Below, piece by piece: positions 42,138 to 50,284 of a DNA stretch of 50,840 nt (position 1 is its first letter; every line of letters starts with the position of its first letter). Origin of the DNA: Acidobacteriota bacterium (GTDB lineage Bacteria > Acidobacteriota > Vicinamibacteria > Marinacidobacterales > Marinacidobacteraceae); NCBI GenBank assembly GCA_022820545.1, contig JAJEFG010000021.1, forward strand, positions 1 through 50,840. Reading direction: 5' to 3'. Under the pieces are notes generated by a model, which was not told the origin of the DNA, made no database searches, and was given only the letters and a program-made list of their open reading frames with translations. Position numbers and translations under genes: made by a program.

Positions 42138-43834
42138 CGGAGGATCGCGACCACCCCGGCGCCCTCACGCACGGCGATCACCCGGCCGGCCGCCGTGAGG
42201 TCCCCGAGACGCTCCGGCTCTCCTCCCGGCCAGCGGACCACGACATCCCGGATTGTCTCGCCCTGGCCGGCGCCGAGATGAACGCGCGGATCGTTCGACG
42301 AGAGGAAACTCCCGCTGCGGTGCGCTTCGCGCATCCGGCGCACGCCGTCCGCGTTGGAGAACGCCACCCTGGCTCCGGTCCCGTCGCGCGGCGCCCGGGT
42401 TCCCACGAGCTGCAGCGTGACCCCGCGGCCCCGGCTCGCGTTCCGGAAGAGCGCCGCTTCCTCATCGATATTCACGACCACCAGATCGGGCAGCGCGTCG
42501 CCGTTCAGGTCCCCGAAGGCAACCCCCCGGCTGGACCGTTCCGGCCCGTCCCACTCTTCATCGACAAACGTCCCGCCGCCCTGGTTCCGGAAGATCTGGT
42601 TCTTCATCAGGTAGCGCGTGCCGCTTCCGGCAGCTTCGGCGTCGGGGTAGACGTGTCCGTTGGCGACGAAGAGATCGAGCCACCCGTCGGCGTCCAGGTC
42701 GATGAACCGGGTTCCCCAGCCCAGGTAGAACCAGCCCGGCATGCGCAGCTCGTTCCGGGTGGTGCTGTCTTCGAAGAAACCGTCCCCGGCGTTCCGGTAG
42801 GCGGTGTTCGTGTCGTGCGAGAAGTTCGTCACGAAGAGATCGAGCTGGCCGTCCTCGTCGAAGTCGCCGGCGTCCACCCCCATGCCCGCCTGGGCGAGGC
42901 CGTCCACGTTGTAGGCGGTCCCGGAGAGGAGCGCCTGTTCGCTGAACCTCCCCTGGCCGTCGTTCACGAAGAGGTGGTTCGGCACCGAGTCGTTCGCGAC
43001 GTAGAGGTCGGCATCCCCATCCGCGTCCAGGTCTCCCGCGACCACCCCCAGGCCGTAGCCGGCCTCGGCCGCGGCAATCCCCGACCCCGCGGTGAAGTCC
43101 TCGAACGTCCCGTCGCCCCGATTCCGGAAGAACCCGTCTTCCGCCGGAATCAGCCCGGAGGGACCGCAGAAGACCGGAAGCCCGAACCAGACGCAGCTCG
43201 CCGCGGCGCCTGGGACCGGGAGGGACTCGATGGAATCCTCCGTGTAACCCAGGACCAACAGGTCCAGGTCGCCGTCGTTCTCGGCGTCGAGGAAGGCGGC
43301 GGAGGTGGAGTAACCGGGGTGCGAAGCGCCGCCGGCGGCGGGGACGCGCTCGAAGGTGCCGTCCCCCCGGTTTCCATAGAGGACGTTTTCGCCCAGATTC
43401 GTGACGTAGAGGTCCGGGAAGCCGTCGTTGTCGACATCCGCCACCGCGACTCCGTACCCCCAGCCGGTGTCGCCGACGCCGGCGGCCTCGGTCTGGTCGG
43501 TGAACCGGAATTCCCCTTCGTTCCGGAAGAGCCGGTTCGGCAGCCCGGGACCGGGAGTCCGGTCCTCCAGCGGGGCGCCGTTGACGAGGTAGAGGTCCAG
43601 GTCGCCGTCCTGGTCATAGTCGAGGAGGCCGGCGCCCGCCCCGAGGGAGGAGACGATGAATCGCTTTTCCGGCTCCCCGCTCACGTTCCGGTAGTCGATG
43701 CCGCTGGCTTCGGTCACTTCCTCGAGACGGATCTGGCCACCGGCGGCGCTGAACCCCGCTGACCCCGGCGAGAGGAAGAGGATCGCGAGCGCAGCGGGGA
43801 TCTCCCGCCGGGCGCGGCGTCCTCCGAACCTCAC
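42134..43834 (-). CDS. FG-GAP repeat protein with ASPIC/UnbV domain (CRTAC1-like)
   Basis: 566 residues with a signal peptide at about 10-32. It has about seven beta-propeller-type FG-GAP/VCBS repeats with calcium-type loops (DYDQDGDLDLYLVN, DVDNDGFPDLYVTN, DLDADGDADLYVAN, DLDADGWLDLFVAN), then the C-terminal ASPIC/UnbV domain (NDPRVHLGAGQGETIRDVVV). Proteins of this type are secreted and may act in adhesion or surface binding; their exact role is unknown. The GTG start overlaps the stop of the TPR gene as GTGA, so the two are co-translated. Confidence 0.9.
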   Translation of the reverse strand: MRFGGRRARREIPAALAILFLSPGSAGFSAAGGQIRLEEVTEASGIDYRNVSGEPEKRFIVSSLGAGAGLLDYDQDGDLDLYLVNGAPLEDRTPGPGLPNRLFRNEGEFRFTDQTEAAGVGDTGWGYGVAVADVDNDGFPDLYVTNLGENVLYGNRGDGTFERVPAAGGASHPGYSTSAAFLDAENDGDLDLLVLGYTEDSIESLPVPGAAASCVWFGLPVFCGPSGLIPAEDGFFRNRGDGTFEDFTAGSGIAAAEAGYGLGVVAGDLDADGDADLYVANDSVPNHLFVNDGQGRFSEQALLSGTAYNVDGLAQAGMGVDAGDFDEDGQLDLFVTNFSHDTNTAYRNAGDGFFEDSTTRNELRMPGWFYLGWGTRFIDLDADGWLDLFVANGHVYPDAEAAGSGTRYLMKNQIFRNQGGGTFVDEEWDGPERSSRGVAFGDLNGDALPDLVVVNIDEEAALFRNASRGRGVTLQLVGTRAPRDGTGARVAFSNADGVRRMREAHRSGSFLSSNDPRVHLGAGQGETIRDVVVRWPGGEPERLGDLTAAGRVIAVREGAGVVAILR

Positions 43835-45387
43835 CGGTTTCGGCCGAGGCGCGCCGCCGCTTCCCGGAGTGCGGTGTCGTCCGGCCAGTCGGAGAGTGCG
43901 GCCTCGAGCACGCCGAGCGCCTCCTCCGGCCGGCCGCTCGCGGCCAGCGACTCGGCGTAGAGCAGGTGGTGCACGGGTTCCGCGGCAGCCAGGGTCAGCA
44001 GCCGGCCGGATTCCTCGACCGCGAGGCCGGGCGCTCCGCCGACGATGAGATGGGCGATCAGCGCCATCTTGGGCTCGCGGGCCCCCGGGTTCGCGTTGAC
44101 CATCGCCTTCAGTTCGTTCGTCCGATCGGAGAACTGCCGGAGTTCGGCGAATCGCTGGAGGTGTCCGCGGCCCTTCTCCGCCTGAGCTGGATCACCGCTT
44201 CGCGCCAGCAGGTTCCCCAGGTGGAGGTGGGGTTCGGGGAGGGTGGGAGCGGCCGCGATGGCCGCTTCCAGCCGCCGGGCGGCTTCGTCCGGATCGTCCA
44301 CGGCCGCCAGAGCCTGTCCGAGCGTCGTCAAACCGCCCGCGAGCTGCTCGGGTTCCGGTGAAGCGCTCGCCTCCTCGACGGCCGGCGTCAGCACCGGGAT
44401 CGCCTCGGCGCTGCGGCCGGCCTCGTGGAGCAGCAGGCCGAGCCGGAACCGGGCCCGGGAGTGTTGCGGGTCCAGCCGGATCGCCTCGCGGTAGGCCCGC
44501 TCCGCCTCCTCTTCCTGCTGGAGGTAGTGCAGGACGTCGCCGTTCGCAAACTGCGCCTCCGCGTTCCCGGGAGCCGTCCGCGCGGCCTCGGCGCACGCCT
44601 CCCGGGCCTCCTCGAGCCGCTCTTCGCGCGAACGCAGGAGACATGTCTCGAACAGCGTGCCGGGATTGCCCGGCTGAAGCCTCAGGGCGGCCGCCAGATG
44701 GGGCCCGGCCATCTCGAACTGCCCGAGTTCCGAGTAGAGCGCTCCAAGGTAGTGATGGGCCTCGAAGGAATCGGGATTCGCCTGCGCCGCCTGCTGCAGC
44801 GCCGCAATCCCCTCCGGTCTCCGCCCGGCCTGCACAAGGAGCACGCCGAGCGGCGCCAGCACCTCGGGTCGTCCCGGATACTCGCTCCGAAGTTCCTCCA
44901 ACCCTCGAATCGCTTCCTCCCGTTCTCCCATCCTGCCGAGCAGGACGGCCAGGTCCCGGCGTGCCTCGGGGTGCCGGGGATCGAGCGCCAGGACGTCGCG
45001 CAGGGCGGCCTCAGCTTCGGGAAGCCGCCCGAGGGCGGTCAACGCGCCCGCGCGCAGCAGCGGTCCCGTCGTGTTTTCCGGAACCAGCCGGCCGAACTCT
45101 TCGGCGAGCGCGGCGGCCTCCGGGAAATCACCGAGCCGCAGCCGGGCCACCGCGAGCATCCAGAGCGCCTGCGGATTCGTGGGATCGGCGCTCCGCGCCC
45201 GCTCGAGATGGGGGAGCGCCTCCTCGATGCGTCCCTCTTCGACGAGTTGCCGGGCGGTGACGAGAGGGTCCGTCTGCGCCGCGACCGTGCTTCCCGGCCA
45301 GAGCGAGGCGAGCACCACGCTGGCGACGACCAGGCCTCGGGACCAGCCTCGGACAGTCTGGCGGCGCTCGGTTGGTCTCAGGGTCAC
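43831..45387 (-). CDS. Secreted tetratricopeptide-repeat protein
   Basis: 518 residues from GTG 45387 (MTLRPTERRQ). A signal peptide (GLVVASVVLASLWPGSTVAA) is followed by about ten to twelve TPR units (for example ARQLVEEGRIEEALPHLERA, ALWMLAVARLRLGDFPEAA, EAHHYLGALYSELGQFEMA). There is no other domain, so it is a protein-interaction scaffold in the periplasm. It is translationally coupled to the FG-GAP/ASPIC gene, a common TPR-CRTAC1 pairing, and diverges from the GWxTD gene with a 128-base shared promoter region. Confidence 0.9.
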   Translation of the reverse strand: MTLRPTERRQTVRGWSRGLVVASVVLASLWPGSTVAAQTDPLVTARQLVEEGRIEEALPHLERARSADPTNPQALWMLAVARLRLGDFPEAAALAEEFGRLVPENTTGPLLRAGALTALGRLPEAEAALRDVLALDPRHPEARRDLAVLLGRMGEREEAIRGLEELRSEYPGRPEVLAPLGVLLVQAGRRPEGIAALQQAAQANPDSFEAHHYLGALYSELGQFEMAGPHLAAALRLQPGNPGTLFETCLLRSREERLEEAREACAEAARTAPGNAEAQFANGDVLHYLQQEEEAERAYREAIRLDPQHSRARFRLGLLLHEAGRSAEAIPVLTPAVEEASASPEPEQLAGGLTTLGQALAAVDDPDEAARRLEAAIAAAPTLPEPHLHLGNLLARSGDPAQAEKGRGHLQRFAELRQFSDRTNELKAMVNANPGAREPKMALIAHLIVGGAPGLAVEESGRLLTLAAAEPVHHLLYAESLAASGRPEEALGVLEAALSDWPDDTALREAAARLGRNR

Positions 45388-45515
45388 GTCGGGATACCGG
45401 AGTATCGCAAGATCGCCACCACATGGCCGACCCGGTGCGCTTCCCCCCGGAACGGGGAAGCACGGGGCCACGCCCGTACGGCGGTTCTTTGCGCGACGGT
45501 ATCGCGGGGACTACC

Positions 45516-47729
45516 ATGATCCGGGCCATGAAGTCGAGATTTCGCGGGGCGCGGCTGCTGTGCGCGGCGCTCCTCGTTTCGGGAGTCTTCGGGGTTGGGC
45601 TCGCGGGGGCTCAGGAAGAGCTGAGCGAAAAGGAAAAGATCGCCGCTCTTCCGGAGCACTGGCGCGTGTGGTTCGAGGAGGAGGTTCCCTACCTCATCAC
45701 GGATCGCGAGAAGCGCGTGTTCCTGAATCTGACCTCGGAAACGCAGCGCACCGCTTTCGCCGACGCCTTCTGGCGCAAGCGGGACCACAATCCCTCCACG
45801 CCGGAGAACGAGTTCAAGATCGAGCACTACGAACGGCTCGACTACGTGAACAACTGGTTCGGCCGCTCGACCTTCCGCGAGGGCTGGCAGACCGACCGCG
45901 GCCGCTACTACATCCTGCTCGGGGCGCCCCGTTCCATCCAGAACTACGAGGCCCGCGACGAGATCTACCCGACCGAACTCTGGTTCTACAACAACTCGGA
46001 GCTCAAGCGGTTCGGACTTCCGGCCTTCTTCTATCTGCTCTTCTGGAGGCGCCACGGGGTCGGGGAGTTGCAGCTCTACGATCCCATCTCGGACGGACCG
46101 ACGGCGCTCCTGACCGGCTACCAGCCGGAGCGGCGCGACTTCCGGGACGAGGTGGAGCGCGCCTACGAGATCCTCTACGAGTTCGACCCCGAGATCGCGA
46201 ACGCCGCCATGTCCTTCCGCACCGACGAACAGGACATCACCCGGTTCCAGGCGGTGCCGTTCGGCTCGCTGTCCTTGCTCGGGGACATCCACGAGGTGCC
46301 GTTCCGGGGGCTGGATGACAGCTACGCCGACCGGCTCGACTTCGAGCGCGGCGCCATCGAGGCCGACTACCTGTTCACCTACGTGCCCGGGTACGGGGCG
46401 GTGGCGGTGCTTCCCGGTCCCGAGAACGCCTCCTTCCTGCACTGGGTGGTCCAGGTGGACGCCCAGCACACCGCCTTCATCCGCAACGAGGATCGCGCCA
46501 CCTATGACACCTCGTTCATCGGCACCGTCGAAGCCGTGCTGCGCGACGATCCGGAACAGGTGGTGACCGAGTTCCGGAAGGAGTCCTTCGTCTCGCTGAC
46601 CGACGAACAGGCCCGCGGGACCCTGCAGCGCCCGTTCTCCTGGTCCGGGGTGCTGCCTCTGATCCCGGGAGATCACACGATCCGGATCGTGCTTCGGAAC
46701 CGGGCGTGCGGCTCGCGGGACGAAGAGGACTGCGCAAAGAGCTACACGCTCATCGAGACCGATGTCAGCGTGCCGCCACGCGACGGCGCCCCGCGCCTCA
46801 GCGACCTGGTCCTCGGACGGCGCATCGAGGCTGGCCCGGCGCAGTACCGCCCCTTCCGCATCGGCTTCTCCGGTGTGGTGCCGAATCCGCAGGCGGTGTA
46901 CACGATCGGCGACAACTTCGTCGCCGCGCTGGCGCCGGAGAGCGCGCCCGACGGCGCATCCGTCCGTTTCCGGATCGTGAGCCGCGAGCCGCTCACCGAC
47001 GGCGACGTGATCTACACGAGCGACCAGCCGGCGGAGCCGGACGCGGCGACCGGTCTCGTGGCGCTCGATTTCTCGCTCCTCGACATCGGAGCGGGGCGGT
47101 ATGAACTCCAGGCGGAGTTGCTCGACCGGGCCGGAGGCACGCTGTCTTCACGCCGTGCGGAGTTCTCGGTATCGCCCCGCGGGGACCTGCTCGAAGCGGG
47201 CTTCCACGGCACCATGCTTCCCTTCGGCCCGGAGAACCCCGGCTTCACCAGCCTCGCGCTGGCCGAGCAGTTGATGGCCCTCGAGCGGACCGAGGAGGCC
47301 CGCCCGGTGATCGAACGGGCGGTGCAGATGGCGCCCCGGCTGGGACGCGCGCGGGAACTCCTGGCGCGCCTCGAAATCGCGGAGGGCAACCCGGCGAGGG
47401 TCGTGGAACTGCTCGAGCCGGTCTACCGGGAGGTTCAGGACCGCTACGACCTGCTCCGGGTCCTGGGCGAGGCGTACTTCCACCTCGCCCGCTACGAAGA
47501 GGCCGAGGAGCTGCTGGCGCGGGCCATCCTCCTCGAAAACCCGGACACCCAGAGCCTCAATCTGCTGGGGCTCGCCCGCTTCCAGGTCTCCGACTTCGAG
47601 GGCGCCCGGGAAGTGTTCCAGCGTTCGCTGGCGCTCGATGCCGAACAGCCGCAGGTGGAAGAGGCCCTGACGCGGGTCACCGAAGCGGAGCGCGGCGCGC
47701 AATCACGGGAAGAGCGGCGGAACCGGTAG
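45516..47729 (+). CDS. GWxTD-domain secreted protein with C-terminal TPRs
   Basis: 737 residues from ATG 45516, five bases after GGGGA; ATG 45528 is also possible. Signal peptide to about residue 33 (ALLVSGVFGVGLAGA). The GWxTD domain (residues about 40-190) contains FREGWQTDRGRYYILLGAP, its naming motif, with FADAFWRKRDHNPSTPENE before it. Central beta-rich domains follow, then three or four TPR units in the last 170 residues (LLRVLGEAYFHLARYEEAEE). The domain is of unknown function and is common in Acidobacteriota and some related phyla. The TPR part parallels the divergent TPR protein. Confidence 0.9.
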   Translation: MIRAMKSRFRGARLLCAALLVSGVFGVGLAGAQEELSEKEKIAALPEHWRVWFEEEVPYLITDREKRVFLNLTSETQRTAFADAFWRKRDHNPSTPENEFKIEHYERLDYVNNWFGRSTFREGWQTDRGRYYILLGAPRSIQNYEARDEIYPTELWFYNNSELKRFGLPAFFYLLFWRRHGVGELQLYDPISDGPTALLTGYQPERRDFRDEVERAYEILYEFDPEIANAAMSFRTDEQDITRFQAVPFGSLSLLGDIHEVPFRGLDDSYADRLDFERGAIEADYLFTYVPGYGAVAVLPGPENASFLHWVVQVDAQHTAFIRNEDRATYDTSFIGTVEAVLRDDPEQVVTEFRKESFVSLTDEQARGTLQRPFSWSGVLPLIPGDHTIRIVLRNRACGSRDEEDCAKSYTLIETDVSVPPRDGAPRLSDLVLGRRIEAGPAQYRPFRIGFSGVVPNPQAVYTIGDNFVAALAPESAPDGASVRFRIVSREPLTDGDVIYTSDQPAEPDAATGLVALDFSLLDIGAGRYELQAELLDRAGGTLSSRRAEFSVSPRGDLLEAGFHGTMLPFGPENPGFTSLALAEQLMALERTEEARPVIERAVQMAPRLGRARELLARLEIAEGNPARVVELLEPVYREVQDRYDLLRVLGEAYFHLARYEEAEELLARAILLENPDTQSLNLLGLARFQVSDFEGAREVFQRSLALDAEQPQVEEALTRVTEAERGAQSREERRNR

Positions 47730-47731
47730 AG

Positions 47732-47764
47732 GCGCTCGGAGCGCCGGCCTCCGGCCGGCATCGT
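47732..47764 (+). repeat. Interspersed palindromic element, single copy
   Basis: GGAGCGCCGGCCTCCGGCCG and onward, with the GCCGGCC/GGCCGGC stem, begins just after the GWxTD stop. It is nearly identical to the copy at 36245-36272. Confidence 0.75.
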
Positions 47765-47790
47765 CCCCGCAGGCGACGAAAGTCTCATCG

Positions 47791-47820
47791 CCGTGTGCCT
47801 TGCGGTGCAGCGGCACACGG
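47791..47820. repeat. 9-bp perfect hairpin between convergent genes
   Basis: CCGTGTGCC (47791-47799) and GGCACACGG (47812-47820) with a 12-base loop. It differs in sequence from the palindromic family on either side. No T-run follows; it may be a bidirectional terminator or part of a small RNA. Confidence 0.5.
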
Positions 47821-47870
47821 AATGTCTCAACGCCATGGAGCGGAGCAACGCCGGGCTTTCGCAGTGTTTG

Positions 47871-47907
47871 GCCGCGATGCCGGTGTTGAACACCGGCGCT
47901 CCCTGAG
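47871..47907 (-). repeat. Interspersed palindromic element, single copy
   Basis: On the minus strand GGGAGCGCCGGTGTTCAACACCGGCATCGCGG: family flanks with the stem GCCGGTGTT/AACACCGGC, again a paired variant. It stands just after the end of the ABC permease gene. Confidence 0.75.
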
Positions 47908-47913
47908 TGCCCG

Positions 47914-49455
47914 CTACTCCGAACCGAGCGCGACGATCGGATCGAGCCGCGCGGCCCGCCGCGCCGGGCTCACACCCGCGATCACTCCGGTGAGCAGCGC
48001 CACCAGGAACGAGATCAGGCCGGCGACCACCGAGATCTCGACCGCCAGCCCGAAGGAACTCTCGACCACCACGGCGGCGACCGCTCCGATCACGACGCCG
48101 AGGACGCCGCCGGCGGCGCCGAGAAGCACCGATTCGGTGAGGAACTGGCTACCGACATCCCCGGTCTGCGCTCCCACCGCCATCCGGAGCCCGATCTCGC
48201 GGATCCGCTCGCGCACCGAGAGGAGCATGACGTTCGAGATCCCGATCGCGCCCACGACGAGCGAGACCAGCGCGATCGCAAGCAGCAGCACCGACATCGT
48301 GCGGCTGGACCGTTCGAGAGTCGAAGCGAGCTGGGCGAGGGTGGTGCGTTCGAGGTTGGGAATGTTGCCGGCGAGGGTCTCGGCCACCTTGGGGTGAAGC
48401 CCCTTGCCGAGCACCTCCGACGCCTGGGTGGTGACGGTGAAGTCGTCGGCCTGGGTCTCGCCGATCCCGTGCCGCTCGCGGAGCAGATCGGTGATGGCCC
48501 GCGACACCTCGGTGACTCTCCCGGACGACGCCGCGGTGACGGTGATGGAGTTGAGGTTCGTGACGTTGAGCAGTTGGTGGACGGTGGTGAAGGGCGTGTA
48601 CACCGCGTCGAACTCGTCGTCACCGGGAGCCCCGGGATTCATCCAGTTGGTGCTCACCACGACGCCGACCACCTCGAAGGTCTGGTTCCAGATCGTGACC
48701 TCGCGGCCGACCGGGTCCTCGTCCTGGCCGAAGAGCTGATCCCGGGCGACGCTGCCGAGCACCACCACCTGGGAGGAGCGTCGCAGTTCGCCGGAACTGA
48801 AGAACCTTCCGTGCTGCATCGCGAACGAGCGGCGGATCTCCACCAGATCCACGTCGGTCCCGTGAAGGCGCGTGAACCAGCGGCGGTCGCCGGCGAAGAC
48901 CCGGACGCTCTCATGGATGCCCGACGCCACATGGGCCACTCCCGGCACGGATGAGATCGCTTCCGCGTCGTCACTCGTCAGGGTGGCGGCGGCGCCGAGA
49001 CCCGCGGCCGAGTCGCCGAGCCGCTCGGCGGCCGTCGGGTGGTCGTGCTTTTCCATCGGGTCGTTCTCGGGATGCGCGAGCGCGACCGGCTCGATCTTCC
49101 GGAGCAGGCGCTCGAGCGCGCCCGGCGGAAGCGCCGCCCCGTGCCGGGCCGGCGCTTCGACGCCCCCGATCGGCCGCTCGCCGCGGGTCCGGTAGTTCCC
49201 GGCGGTGATCTCGATCACGTTGAGACCCGCGGCGCGGACCTGGTCCCGGATCGCCTCCTGCGCCCCGCGCCCGAGGGCGATGGTGGCCATCAGCGCGGCG
49301 ACCCCGAACGCGAGCCCGAGGAGAGTCAGCGCGGTCCGAAGCGGATAGCGGCGAAGGCTCTGGAAGGCGGTCTCGACCGCAGTGCGGCGCTCGGCCGGCA
49401 TCTCCCGCACCAGCCGCTGGATCGTGTCTCGGTTTACGGGGATTCGCTTAGGCAC
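47914..49455 (-). CDS. MacB-like ABC transporter permease (FtsX family)
   Basis: 513 residues from GTG 49455, overlapping the ATPase stop by 8 bases. A first membrane helix (TALTLLGLAFGVAALMATIALG), a long periplasmic MacB core domain, then three C-terminal helices (SVLLLAIALVSLVVGAIGISNVMLL; LLGAAGGVLGVVIGAVAAVVV; LISFLVALLTGVIAG) end in PARRAARLDPIVAL, the family terminus. The periplasmic domain has an insert of about 60 residues (about 90-150) with several His and acidic residues (ALAHPENDPMEKHDHP). It exports peptides, lipoproteins or drugs; the cargo is unknown. Confidence 0.92.
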   Translation of the reverse strand: MPKRIPVNRDTIQRLVREMPAERRTAVETAFQSLRRYPLRTALTLLGLAFGVAALMATIALGRGAQEAIRDQVRAAGLNVIEITAGNYRTRGERPIGGVEAPARHGAALPPGALERLLRKIEPVALAHPENDPMEKHDHPTAAERLGDSAAGLGAAATLTSDDAEAISSVPGVAHVASGIHESVRVFAGDRRWFTRLHGTDVDLVEIRRSFAMQHGRFFSSGELRRSSQVVVLGSVARDQLFGQDEDPVGREVTIWNQTFEVVGVVVSTNWMNPGAPGDDEFDAVYTPFTTVHQLLNVTNLNSITVTAASSGRVTEVSRAITDLLRERHGIGETQADDFTVTTQASEVLGKGLHPKVAETLAGNIPNLERTTLAQLASTLERSSRTMSVLLLAIALVSLVVGAIGISNVMLLSVRERIREIGLRMAVGAQTGDVGSQFLTESVLLGAAGGVLGVVIGAVAAVVVESSFGLAVEISVVAGLISFLVALLTGVIAGVSPARRAARLDPIVALGSE

Positions 49456-50167
49456 CTGGGCTTGCTCCGTTACTCGCGATTTCTTCGTCCGTGAGGATCC
49501 GTCCGTCGCGCAATTCGACGCTCCGGGACGCGTACCGCGCCACCTGCCGGTCGTGAGTGATCATGATGACGGTCAGCCCGCGTTCCGAGTTCAGGCGGGC
49601 GAACGTATCGAGGATCTCCCGTCCCGTGCGGGTGTCGAGGTTGCCGGTCGGTTCGTCGGCCAGCAGCAGGCCCGGCCGGTTGGCGAGCGCCCTGGCGATG
49701 GCGACCCGCTGCTGCTGCCCTCCCGAGAGCTGGCTCGGGGCGTGGGTGGCGCGGTCGGAGAGCCGGACGGCTTCGAGCGCTTCGGCCGCCTGCTGGCGCC
49801 GCTCGTCGCGGCTCGGACGCTTCGCGCCGTAGAGCATGGGCAGTTCCACGTTCTCCAGGGCGCTCGCCCGCGCGAGCAGATGGAAGCTCTGGAAGACGAA
49901 GCCGATCTCTTCGTTGCGGATGCGCGCGCGTTCGTCGTTCCCGAGCCGGGCCACGTCGCGGCCCATGAGCCGGTATTCGCCGGAGGTCGGCTGGTCGAGG
50001 CAACCGAGGATGTGCATCAGGGTGCTCTTGCCGGAGCCGGACGGGCCGAGGACCGACAGGAACTCGCCCTTGTCCACGGAAAGCGTCAACCCCCGGAGTG
50101 CCTCCACCCGGTGGGTCTCGCTCAGGACGTAGGTCTTGACGAGATCACGGACCTCGATAGCAGCCAA
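49448..50167 (-). CDS. MacB/LolD-like ABC transporter ATP-binding protein
   Basis: 239 residues from TTG 50167 after GGAGGAACC. Walker [10 protein letters not shown], signature [15 protein letters not shown], Walker [14 protein letters not shown]-loop MITHDRQVA: the complete LolD/MacB/FtsE-type set. It drives the overlapping permease. No adaptor (MacA-like) gene lies in the window. Confidence 0.94.
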   Translation of the reverse strand: MAAIEVRDLVKTYVLSETHRVEALRGLTLSVDKGEFLSVLGPSGSGKSTLMHILGCLDQPTSGEYRLMGRDVARLGNDERARIRNEEIGFVFQSFHLLARASALENVELPMLYGAKRPSRDERRQQAAEALEAVRLSDRATHAPSQLSGGQQQRVAIARALANRPGLLLADEPTGNLDTRTGREILDTFARLNSERGLTVIMITHDRQVARYASRSVELRDGRILTDEEIASNGASPGA

Positions 50168-50231
50168 CGGCGGTTCCTCCGGAATGTGGTTCCTGGCGTC
50201 TCAGCGACTTGCATCGTGCGCCCGAAGCGCC

Positions 50232-50262
50232 GGACCCGGCTCCCGTCAAGGAAACCGGGTCC
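50232..50262 (-). terminator. Possible terminator after the second M20 gene
   Basis: GGACCCGG (50232-50239) and CCGGGTCC (50255-50262) form a perfect 8-base stem with a 15-base loop in the gap between the M20 paralogue and the ABC ATPase gene. There is no T-run, so the call is weak. Confidence 0.3.
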
Positions 50263-50284
50263 CCGCCGCGCAGTCGTCGTTTTC

